A stretch of DNA of 64,000 nt from Pteria penguin (taxonomy: Eukaryota; Mollusca; Bivalvia; Pterioida; Pteriidae). Shown here in pieces: positions 37,630-47,164 of this stretch. Made by a program: the position numbers and the translations under genes. Location of the stretch: NCBI GenBank assembly GCA_035048485.1, contig CM068587.1, positions 55,299,501 to 55,363,500 on the forward strand. Reading direction: 5' to 3'. The stretch's first letter is position 1; each line of letters starts with the position of its first letter. Under the pieces are notes generated by a model. The model was not told where the DNA came from. It made no database searches and saw nothing but the letters and a program-made list of their open reading frames with translations.

Positions 37630-37906
37630 TTTTGTTTGTTTGATTATTGTTTTACGTCACTCCACGATTATTTCACGTATATGGTGACGGCATCTGCCTG
37701 ATGCATTGCATACAAATTTAGACCTTTGCAACGGACCCACCCGAAGCAGTGAGGGATCTTTTACGTGCCACGCCTACCGTGACACGGGACCTCGGTTTTT
37801 ACTGTTTCATCCGAAAGACAGAACACCGGTGTGCCCCGGGCGGGAGTCGAACTCGCGACCTCTCGATCACGAGCCGAGCACCTTATCCACTAGGCCACAC
37901 CGGCTT
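37630..37906 (-). mobile_element. Family-1 SINE, complete, 14-bp TSD in a GAT tract
   Basis: GTAATGAAGATGAT occurs at 37616-37629 and 37907-37920. On the forward strand the reversed element runs tail (TTTGTTTGTTTGATT), 3' region, core, B box (GAGTCGAAC, 37844-37852) and head (CCACTAGGCCACACCGGC). No internal deletion, so this is the best full-length reverse-strand reference copy. Confidence 0.93.
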
Positions 37907-38258
37907 GTAATGAAGATGATAATGATTGATGGTCATTATATTGATGATAACGATGATGAGGAAGAAAATGATCATCATGACGATGGTGATGATGATGATG
38001 ATTATGGTGATAGCTATGATGAGGACGAATATGATGATGATGACGATGATGATGGTAATGAAGATGATGAGATTGTATTGATGATGATGATGATGATAAT
38101 AGCGACGATGAGGACGAAGATGATCATGTCGACGATGATGGTAATGAAGATGATAATAATTGATGGTCGTTATATTGCTGATGATGATCATCATGACGAC
38201 AACGACGACGACGATAATGATGATGATGGTGATGATGATGATTGTAGTTCACGACGAT
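37907..38258. repeat. GAT-rich tract, right of a SINE
   Basis: GATGATGATGAT with GACGAT and GAAGAT interruptions. The frame at 37706-38260 joins SINE and Asp-rich sequence and is not a gene. Confidence 0.9.
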
Positions 38259-38479
38259 GACCATAACATGATTCTGTATTGGCATAGAACATAGTGCTTC
38301 TACATGTACTGCACACGTCCCTTTAATGATGTTCCAAACACAGCAAGCATAAGGATGTAGAGAGAGTATACGCATATCAAGGTCATTTCTGTTTATTAGT
38401 AAGATATAAATGTACATTCCTACTATTACATGTAGAAAGTTATCACATTCAAATATTATATAAAGCATGGCGGGCGTGG

Positions 38480-38915
38480 CCAGTCAAATAGGGGAAGCAA
38501 CACCTTCCAAGCACCCGGAGTATTAATCCTGAAAGCAACTCCTTCCAAGAACATAGAGTGTTAAACCTGAAAGCTACTCCTTCCGAGAACATGGAGTATT
38601 AATCCTGAAAGCTACTCCTTCCGACCACGTGGAGTGTTAAACCAGAAAGCAACTCCTTCCGAGCACATGGAGTATTAATCCTGAAAGCTACTCCTTCCGA
38701 GAACATGGAGTGTTAATCCTGAAAGCAACTCCTTCCGAGAACATGGAGTGTTAATCCTGAAATCTACTCCTTCCGAGCACCTGGAGTATTAATCCTGAAA
38801 TATACTCCTTCCGAGCACCTGGAGTATTAATCCTGAAATCTACTCCTTCCGAGCACACGGAGTATTAATCCTGAAATCTACTCCTTCCGAGCACCTGGAG
38901 TATTAATCCTGGCAT
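38480..38915. repeat. 38-bp minisatellite, about 11 units
   Basis: The unit contains CTCCTTCCGAGCAC then GGAGTATTAATCCTGAAA. GGAGTATTAA at 38821 and 38859 gives the 38-bp spacing. Left units are more diverged than right ones. Confidence 0.94.
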
Positions 38916-38966
38916 TGTGCATGTATACAGAGACATCAGACATGCTGCTGTCGTATTTTATGCTTA

Positions 38967-39190
38967 ACAAAGTACTATATATGTACAGTAAAGTACTATG
39001 AATGTACAGTAAAGTACTATATATGTACAGTAAAGTACTATATATCTACAGTAAAGTACTATATATGTACAGTAAAGTATTATATATCTACAGTAAAGTA
39101 CTATATATCTACAGTAAAGTACTATATATGTACAGTAAAGTACTAAATATGTACAGTAAAGTACTCTATATCTACAGTAAAGCATAATGT
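38967..39190. repeat. 21-bp minisatellite, about 10 units
   Basis: GTACAGTAAAGTACTATATAT repeats with an exact 21-bp spacing (CAGTAAAG at 38986, 39007, 39028). Units are nearly identical. It begins about 50 bp from the 38-bp array. Confidence 0.95.
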
Positions 39191-39825
39191 TTGATACTAC
39201 ATTATTCATAAAGATAAATTACACAAGTATTCCACACAATAACATAATATTATGGCAGAAACCTTCTTGGACTAACTGGGTATATTTTCGCTTTGGTACT
39301 CTAGTTATTCTTCATGTCCTAGGGTTTAAAGATTGGGCCAAACGTCTGATAAAATTCGAAAACATACCAGTTATATTGGGTTATATTGGAATCGTTTATT
39401 TCAATCAAATTTATCTTAAAAAATAACTTCTGTTCTTCCAAAAAGAAATTCTGTATTCATTTTAGAAGACATATAACACACGGGATATTCCCAATCAATT
39501 TTTCACTTTGCAAGAAGTATTCCATAAAAGATGCGAGCTCCGAATGAAAAAATATTGACCTTTCTGCATTGGTTATACACCCAAGCATCTGACCGTAATG
39601 ACCTAAGAAAATCGGTACATGAGTACGGAACGAAACTTTTTCTATTTATCTACATACGTATAATTTGTACTGCTCTTTGGTAATCAAAAGCACTGAAGAC
39701 TCCCTTATTTAGATACATAAATATGCATATGATTCAAGATAACCATCTGGATTCCACCGGCGACCGCAACAAGGGACTTGGTGACACAGACTAAATTCGG
39801 ACAAGTTGAAAAGCTTTTTAAGTGT
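39191..39825. other. Unannotated stretch
   Basis: No gene or element recognised; would be 3' flank if the neighbouring exon candidate is real. Confidence 0.5.
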
Positions 39826-39830
39826 TTCTA

Positions 39831-39986
39831 CTACATACAGCTTATATCGCCAGCTTTCTCCACTCTCAAGCACACTTTACATAGCTCCACACTGTCTCCG
39901 TCAAAAGGAAGTGGCCCCTTTGCCACCGCTGTCCACTTGTTGAAATACGATGGCTTGAAACATTCTCTTGCTCCATTCAGATCTTT
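39831..39986 (-). CDS. Candidate terminal coding exon, unknown product
   Basis: On the reverse strand a splice-acceptor-like CTTACCGCAG is followed directly by an open frame of 51 codons ending in TAG. It begins KDLNGARECFKPSYFN and includes AKGPLPFDGDSVELC. Codons are rich in purine-first triplets (GAT, GGA, GCA, GTG, GAG), unlike the surrounding DNA, and residue composition is protein-like with five Cys. I do not recognise the family. The forward strand is also open and carries a donor-like GGTAAGA at 39991, so chance or a relic pseudogene exon is possible. No partner exon could be found upstream. Confidence 0.27.
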   Translation of the reverse strand, partial: KDLNGARECFKPSYFNKWTAVAKGPLPFDGDSVELCKVCLRVEKAGDISCM

Positions 39987-39994
39987 CTGCGGTA

Positions 39995-40685
39995 AGATGT
40001 TGATGTAAGAAGACATTAATTTTGGCTAATTGCTTATGAGGTCGTTTTTACCGTATTGATAAAGTGCTAATCCATTGATGTCTATATGTGAGACGCAATG
40101 CCTTAAGGGGCCTTGCCATAATGATATGAGGGGGCCTTGACATAATTTATCAGTAATTGATGTAAATTGATGCATTCTCAAGAACTCTGACCGAAAATAA
40201 TAATACGGAATACCATTTCATATGAGGATAAAGATACATTATAATTGATGAATTTGATTTAGCAGATTACAATCGGAACACCATCGCCATTTTTTTTTTA
40301 CAAAAATGGACTCGGAAGCCCCACGGCGCAGCGATATATACCGAATCGCTTAAATTCTTCGGCTTTCCTCGTAGGAGTACAATGCGAAATGAGGCAAAAA
40401 AAAGTTCATAGGATTGTTTTGTAATTTAGGATGTGAGAAGTTCAGTATGAAAAGTAATACCCGTTTTAATGAATATTATACAGTCGTAACGGCAATTCAG
40501 TAATCCTAGCGAATTTCAATATTCTTTTTAAATGTTAGAACATTGGAAACGAATCAGAGGAAATTCGAAGTGACATTTAACCGGTGCACGTGCGTCGTGA
40601 AAAAATCATATTAGTTCACCCATTCAGAGAGAAACAAATATAGATAAAAGCAGGCAATGAGCATTATTGCCTATTTTCGTGCAAA
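39995..40685. other. Unannotated stretch
   Basis: No feature recognised. Confidence 0.5.
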
Positions 40686-40689
40686 CACG

Positions 40690-40718
40690 ACAGACATGCC
40701 GATCATCGGCATGTCTGT
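40690..40718. repeat. 29-bp perfect palindrome
   Basis: ACAGACATGCCGAT at 40690-40703 is reverse-complemented exactly at 40705-40718 around a single base. It could be a binding site for a dimeric factor or a tiny hairpin; no TSD is visible. Confidence 0.85.
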
Positions 40719-41024
40719 TTACATAACTGGAAGTAGTCCCAATGGCTGACTACGTAGCACGTACGAATCTTATTTGCGTACGGAAATGGACGAGTTGTTA
40801 CGACTGAGCAGATTAGTGTCCTACAGTCAACATAGTATATTAATTATCCATAAAGAATATAGCGGTGTAAAATATGAAAGTGTCCTCTGTTTCGTCACTG
40901 TGGCCTTCATGATGGACCTCAAAAACAAGGTGCCCGGTTGGAGTGAGCATCTCCTGTTAAGCTTCGTGCATCCGACATGAATGCGCTAATCCTACATACA
41001 ATAAGTGAATGTGTAATTTATACA

Positions 41025-42125
41025 CCCGTCTTAAGACGGGGCGTGTTATGTTATGGCGTTGTCCGTCCGTCGTCCGGCGTCCGGGATAAGCTTGTCCGGG
41101 CTTTTACTTCTTCCCCTGTGCATGGATTTCAATAATATTTCACTAAATTGTGCTTAGGATCCGAGGGTGTGTCATGAGCTTGACCCAAGGTCATAGCTCA
41201 AAGGTCAAGGTCACAACATGCAAATCAAAGGTCAAGGTCAAAACATGCAAAGTGAGTAAAACGTTGTCCGGGCCATAACTTCTTCCACTGTGCATGGACT
41301 TCAATAATATTTCACAAAATTGTTACTTAGGACCCAAGGGTTTGTCATCACTTTGACCAAAGGTCATAGATCAAAGGTCAAGGTCACAACATGCAAAACG
41401 GGTAAAAGCATGCCCAGGCCATAACTTCTTGCGCTGTGCATACATTTCAATAATATTTCACAGAATTGTTACGTAGGACCGAAAAATGTGTCATGACCTT
41501 GATCCAAGGTCATAGGTCAAAGGTCAAGGTCACAACATGCAAAATGTGTAAAACCTTGTTCAGGCCATACCTTCTTCCCCTGTGCATAGATTTAAATAAT
41601 ATATCACAGAATTGTTACTTAGCACTCAAGGGTGTGTTATGACCTTGAACGTCAAAGTCAAGGTCACAACATGGAAAGTGAATAAAACCTTGTTCGGGCC
41701 ATAACTTCTTCCCCTGTTCATGGATTTCAGTAATATTTCAAAGAATTGTTATTTAGGACCCAAGGGTGTGTCATGACCTTGACCAAAGGTCATAGGTCAA
41801 AGGTCAAGGTCACATCATGCAAAGTGAATAAGACTTTGTTACTATGATAAGATGCTATGGAAATGCTATGTAACGTGATAACTCAAGTAAACCTCAGTTG
41901 TTTTTCATGAAACGTATACAGAATGCTTAAATAGTGTAGGGGAAGCCACTGTTCAGTTTTAAGCAAATTCCGTTTTGTTGTTACAGAGTTATGGGACTTG
42001 GGTCCCTCTTTTAAGATTTCAATATTTTATAAAAGTATTACTAAAGAGACACATGTTTGGGGGTAATAAAACCATACGTTCACATTAATCCCGTCCTAAG
42101 TAAGAGACGGGCGTATTATGCCACG
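41025..42125. mobile_element. Repeat element with five internal units rich in AGGTCA
   Basis: Both ends carry related segments in the same orientation: a hairpin CCCGTCTTAAGACGGG (41025-41040) followed by GCGTGTTATG, and CCCGTC...GACGGG (42090-42111) followed by CGTATTATG. Between about 41100 and 41830 lie five diverged units starting near ACTTCTTCC (41106, 41278, 41424, 41569, 41704), each with GTGCATGGATTTCAATAATA and AGGTCAAGGTCA. There is no coding capacity. Class unknown; a non-autonomous element with central tandem repeats is the best reading. Confidence 0.7.
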
Positions 42126-42159
42126 CTAGGCTGCTCTTGTTCTCTCATTGTTGTGCACT

Positions 42160-42305
42160 CATTGGCACTTTTTTTTGTTTTTTGTTCGATAAATTTTGGG
42201 GTTTTTGGGGGGTTTTTTTTGTTTGTTTTTTTGTTTTCTTTTTTTTTTTTGGGGGGGGGCGTTGTTTTGTTTTGATTTGTGCTTGTTTATTTGTTTTTTT
42301 ATTTC
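42160..42305. repeat. T/G low-complexity tract
   Basis: Long T runs broken by G runs (up to 9 G). Open frames here are Phe/Gly/Leu runs without meaning. Confidence 0.92.
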
Positions 42306-42593
42306 TGTAACATCAAGAACTGATTTCAAGAAAGATGTACTACAACAACATAGACAACTTAATGAGAATTCTTTTTAGGTAGTGATAGATGAGGCGTGAC
42401 AGTTTAATCACCAATGCTGAACATGACTCTATCGCTACTGTAGCCACAAGATGTGGCTCGGTTTGGATAATAGAACCACAATTCCTTACGTTGCGTAACC
42501 TATCACTTTTGATAAACGGATCGACCGGCAAAAATAAGTGCATTTCAGCTTCAAATTGAACAAATATTGTTCAAATGTACTTTTCCAGTGAGT

Positions 42594-42688
42594 TTGTTTA
42601 TATGTAATCTGAATCATCCACAATTTTGCGTAATAGCATCTTGAGAGCAGAATCAAACGTGTGGATGATTAAGATTACATGTAAACAA
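42594..42688. mobile_element. Hairpin MITE candidate, TGTTTA...TAAACA
   Basis: Arms 42595-42622 and 42660-42687 are reverse complements with two mismatches in 28, spaced by 37 bases. Ends begin TG and finish CA as in the TGTC hairpins, but no 4-bp TSD is readable. Confidence 0.6.
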
Positions 42689-42799
42689 GCGGGCAAATTT
42701 GAAAAAGGCCGTATAAAAGTCTGTGTATTGACTTCTAGGGACAGATTTGGGTAAAATTAAATTTGCCGGCCGTTAATCTATGTATGATCAGAGAAAGAC

Positions 42800-43800
42800 C
42801 ACTGAATGTATCACTAGGGTACGCCGGTCTTAAACACTGACCTCTAGGATACTGGTCATACACACTGATCACTAGGACACACCGGGGTCATACACACTAG
42901 CCGCTAGGACACACCGGTCATACACACTAGCCGCTAGGACACACCGGTCATACACTCTAGCCGGTAGGACACACCGGTCATACACACTAGCCGCTAGGAC
43001 ACACCGGTCATACACACTAGCCGCTAGGACACACCGGTCATACACACTAATTATAACCACTAGGACACACCGGTCATACACACTAATTATAACCACTAGG
43101 ACACACCGGTCATACACACTAATTATAACCGCTAGGACACACCAGTTATACACACTAAACGTTCCACTTTGGACACACCAGCCATATACACTAAACGTTT
43201 CACTTTGGACACACAGGTCATACATACTGAACGCAAGGACATACCAGTCATACACACTGACCAATAGGGCACACTGGTCATACACACTGACCGCTAAGAC
43301 ACACCGATTATATACATTGACTGCTAGGACACATCGGTCATACGCTGACCACTAGGGCACACTGGTCATACACACTGACCATTTCGCGTTGGACACATCA
43401 GCTATACACACTAACCATTAGGATACACCGATCATACACACTGACCGCTTCACCTTGGACAACCAGCCATGCACACTGACCATTAGGACACAACGGTCAT
43501 ACACACTGACCACTAGGACACATCAGTCATACACACTGTCCGCTAGGACACACCGGTCATACACAATGACCGTTTCACTATGGACACACCGGCCATTCAC
43601 TCTGATCATTAAGACACACCGGTCATACACAGTGACCGCTTCTCTTTAGACACATACTGACCATTAGGGAACAACGGTCAAAGATACTGATCGCTAGGAC
43701 ACATCGGTCATACACACTGACCGTTTCACTTTGGACACACCGGCCATTTACTCTGATCATTAGGACGCACCGATCATACTCACTGACCGCTAGGACACCA
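42800..43800. repeat. 30-bp minisatellite, left part
   Basis: The unit is CTAGGACACACCGGTCATAC plus ACACTGACCG or variants. Units of 30 bp are almost identical at 42890-43045; longer variants with ATTATAACCA or GTTTCACTTTGG inserts follow. The same unit continues at 44856 after about 1 kb of other sequence. Confidence 0.95.
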
Positions 43801-44694
43801 AGAACACGTACTGCTATTCATTCCGTGCAACACGCCGAATCTTGCCGGCCGATCCGTTTTTCAAAAGTGCAGGTTAAATAGTATTATTAAAGACGTATTA
43901 AAAGAGGCACGCCTTTGGCTATTGCTACTGCAGTATGTAACAAAACGATCACTGACATGGTAACAAAGTCACAATTTTACGGAATGTTATTGATGAAAGA
44001 TAAAGTAAATGTAGGTGCAGTTTTATAAAGATACCATTGTGTCTATTGCATTTTAACAAAAGCGATATTCCCGATCGTCAGAGTTTGATTAGTCTGTATG
44101 AAGTATGAAGGATAATTGTGACGCCATCAATCTAGCAGTATTGACGTAATTTGTTTTTAAAATCTAATTGCATACTCACCGTTCTCTTCTCATTGTGTGT
44201 TTATGAGGGGTAAGTTTCAATAATAAACATTGCAAACCTATATTCTTTTTATTAAGATTTTTATTGTCATTGGAAAACGGTTTTGTAACATACTAAAACA
44301 TTCTGAATTAAAAGGCGTATAGAAATTCTTGTCTATGTTTCTGTAATTTGATTGATAAAAACATTTCGAAGCCTATAGAAGTGTAAATTACGCTTGTATA
44401 TATTTAGCATGTCCTATGAATAATATAAAACTTTAAACGATGTTTTGTACTATAAGAACACATGAACTTAACAAGTCCGTAGGAAATTGAACTATGCAAT
44501 TAGCTCCGTGAATTTCAGGAAAAAGATAATTTCTTGGAGCCCTTTTGCGCTTGAAATGGAATAATTTGTTTATTGTTTGCTTGATATTGTTTGGTTTGTT
44601 TTTGTGTGTGTGTGTGGTTTTTTTTTTCAATATATTTTTCCCAAAGAGATATGCTTCATACGGGTTTGTACAATCAGGGTATCATTTAACTTAC
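43801..44694. other. Unique-looking stretch between two halves of an array
   Basis: No gene or element recognised apart from a (GT)n and T run near 44600-44628. Confidence 0.5.
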
Positions 44695-44855
44695 GAAGAG
44701 ATGACATCTGCTTGATGTTCAGCATTGAAATTTTCATTTTTTTGTAAGTGACCCACGGAAGCAGTGAGAATTCTTTAATTTACCAACATCTGTGGTGACA
44801 ACAGCTCTTACAGGGTCGTCCATAGGTGAGGACACCGATGACCCCCTCCCTAAGA
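44695..44855 (-). mobile_element. Family-1 SINE fragment running into the 30-bp array
   Basis: Forward strand shows the reversed 3' region (GACATCTGCTTGATG), core (GACCCACGGAAGCAGTGAG) and then GAGGACACCGATGACC. That last word matches the reversed core CAGGACACCGGCATGACC and is immediately followed by array units, in the same orientation. Confidence 0.7.
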
Positions 44856-45538
44856 CACATCGACCATACACTCTGACCACAAGGACACCCTGGCCATAAT
44901 CACTGACCACTAGGACACATTGGCCATACACACTGACGATTAGGACACACCGGCTATACACTCTGACCACTAAGACACGCTGGCCATATGCACTGACTAT
45001 TAGGGCAGACCAGCCATACAAATTGACCATTAAAACACATTGACAATACTCACTGATCACTAGGACACACAGACGATACAAAGTGATCCGTATGACAGCA
45101 GCCATATTCACTGACCACTTGGACACACTGGCCTAACACACTGGCCACACACACTGACCACTATGACACACTGGCCGTACACACTGACCACTACGACACA
45201 CGGAACATGTACACTGACCACTAAGATACACTTACCATACAAACTAACCATTTGGACATACCGGCCATACTCACTGACCACTAAGACACGCCTGCCACAC
45301 ACACTTATCTGTAGGACACACATGACCATCAAGATACACCAACCATACACACTGACCATTAAGACCACTGCGACACACAGGTCATACGCATTGACCACTA
45401 AGGCATACCGTATACTGAGCATTCAACACACCGGTTATACACACCAACAACAAGGGCACGTCGGTCTTACATGCAGAACACAAGGCATGCAGTTGAATGG
45501 ACTGACCACCAGGGCATGGCGATCACACATACTGGCCA
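44856..45538. repeat. 30-bp minisatellite, right part
   Basis: About 22 diverged units (AGGACACA..GGCCATAC..ACTGACCACT). More diverged than the left part, and adjacent to the SINE fragment that seems to be its source. Confidence 0.93.
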
Positions 45539-45549
45539 CTCGGACAAGC

Positions 45550-45724
45550 CGGTTGGTTGGTTGGTTGATTGGTGTTTTACGTCGCTTTCAACAATTTTTC
45601 AGTTATATCGCAACATGGAAGCAGGAGGTTACCAACTTTTTAAACACAGTGGCGCAACCCGGGAATGGAACCCGGATCGTCGGTGCCGCAAGCCAAACGC
45701 TTAACCACTACACCAAGCCTGCCC
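45550..45724 (-). mobile_element. tRNA-derived SINE, family 2, 11-bp TSD
   Basis: CTCGGACAAGC flanks it at 45539-45549 and 45725-45735. Read in reverse, a head (GGCTTGGTGTAGTGGTTAAG, then a B box like GGGTTCCATTCCC) leads to GGTTGGTAACCTCCTGCTTC, then GCGACGTAAAACACCAAT and a (CCAA)n tail. It inserted into the 30-bp array. The copy at 58169 is the same family. Confidence 0.9.
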
Positions 45725-45735
45725 CTCGGACAAGC

Positions 45736-46186
45736 TGGTCATAGGTTGATGCTGTAGATATTGAATCTTTAGTTTGCATGCTGTTTTGTTAACTTCATCG
45801 GGTTAGCGCTTTCACTGTGAAAGCGCATGCCTGCTGCACTGTACAACAATGTCATCATTGCGTGCTGCAATAGGGGAAAACGGGGTGAGGTGAGGTGAGG
45901 GGGCTAGTCCATTTATCATGCTCTGACCAATGACATTATTGTTTAATGATTAAGCTTTGCACTTTGATATATTAAGACCGTAAACACCTTTTTTTGATAA
46001 TTTTGTCAGTCATCTAATAAATATAAGATCAATAATGATGTAATAATAACTATTGATAAAGCACACATAACTCGGTCATAGTAGGTTTGGATTTATTTTA
46101 GGACCTTCGTCTTCAGTGGCGTACCTACCATATGTGCTTCAATGCTGTAAGTTGCACAATATTTTATCTTGAAAACATACAATATA
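45736..46186. other. Unannotated stretch
   Basis: A GGTGAGGTGAGGTGAGG patch at about 45883-45901; no gene seen. Confidence 0.55.
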
Positions 46187-46191
46187 AGAGT

Positions 46192-46456
46192 CAGTGGCGA
46201 ATCCAGGATTTCCGTAAAAAAGTGGGGGTTGCACATGTGAAAGTCAAGTATTAACCAACATACCCAGCCATTTTGGGCGCAAAATCTGGAGTTTCACTCA
46301 TATCATGTGTTTTCAATTTTATCTATATATAAATATCTATATCTTTGAATAATATTAATATTATTAATAATATCAATATACAATATATATATAAATTTGT
46401 GGCGAAAGAGGGGGTTGTTGAGGGTGGTTTGCCGCCCCCTTCTAAATCCGCCACTG
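46192..46456. mobile_element. Short MITE, CAGTGGCG ends
   Basis: Left end CAGTGGCGAATCCAGGATT and right end TCTAAATCCGCCACTG. The interior shares ATTTGTGGCGAAAG with the 31100 copy but is lengthened by an AT-rich patch at 46300-46395. Flanks AGAGT and AAGGT are only a partial match, so the TSD has decayed. Confidence 0.75.
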
Positions 46457-46459
46457 AAG

Positions 46460-46850
46460 GTAGATCAATACGGAACACACTGCTATAGAATTTAACTTGT
46501 GTTCAGCTCGGATACGCCACTGACACGTGCATATTATCTTTAACAGGTGTGCATCGTTAGTATAAATGTAAGTTACCTAGGTAGTGTCCCAAGTTTGGTT
46601 TTATAAGAGTTCAAAACAGTTTCTACCAAACTTCCTACTTAGGGCCATCAGATTCAGTCAGACACGGGTATGAATGAAAAGATGTCTTTATTCTAAAGGT
46701 ATTTTGCAATTGAAATCTGAGAAGACAGGAAATGGGCTTTAGAAAAGATGAAATTTGAAAACATGATATATAATCAATCAATTTAGATATGACTAAGTTT
46801 GTTTTCTACAATATTTGCTTATACCATATTCTGAACCTTCAATGCAGGAT
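46460..46850. other. Unannotated stretch
   Basis: No feature recognised. Confidence 0.5.
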
Positions 46851-46857
46851 ATTGTGG

Positions 46858-47161
46858 CTAGTGACGGATTCAGAAAGGGAGGGGTGGTGCGGGGGTGTTT
46901 GTCTCCTTTAAAAGAAATAGAAAAATAAATAGAGAATGTGACAGTTCTTGTTTTATATGTTTTAATCGTGCCATAGTATAAGAATAAGCACGGTATACAA
47001 TGTGAATCTACGGAAATTTTAAGCTCTCAAACTGACAACTGGTATGAGTTTATAGAGGAGCCCCTCAACGATTCGCTCCTACATCCGCGGGGGACATAGA
47101 CGGTTTCTAGACCCCTCACATTATTTTGTCCCATTAAATACAAATCCTGGTTCCGCCCCTG
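46858..47161. mobile_element. Longer relative of the CAGTGG MITE family
   Basis: Left end CTAGTGACGGATTCAGAAAG and right end AAATCCTGGTTCCGCCCCTG are imperfect inverted repeats. Flanking GTGGC and ATGGC differ at one base. Interior is unlike the short copies. Confidence 0.55.
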
Positions 47162-47164
47162 ATG

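Noticed and set aside
42057..42378. Hydrophobic Phe/Gly/Leu-rich frames resembling membrane segments
   Set aside because: They translate a T/G homopolymer tract.
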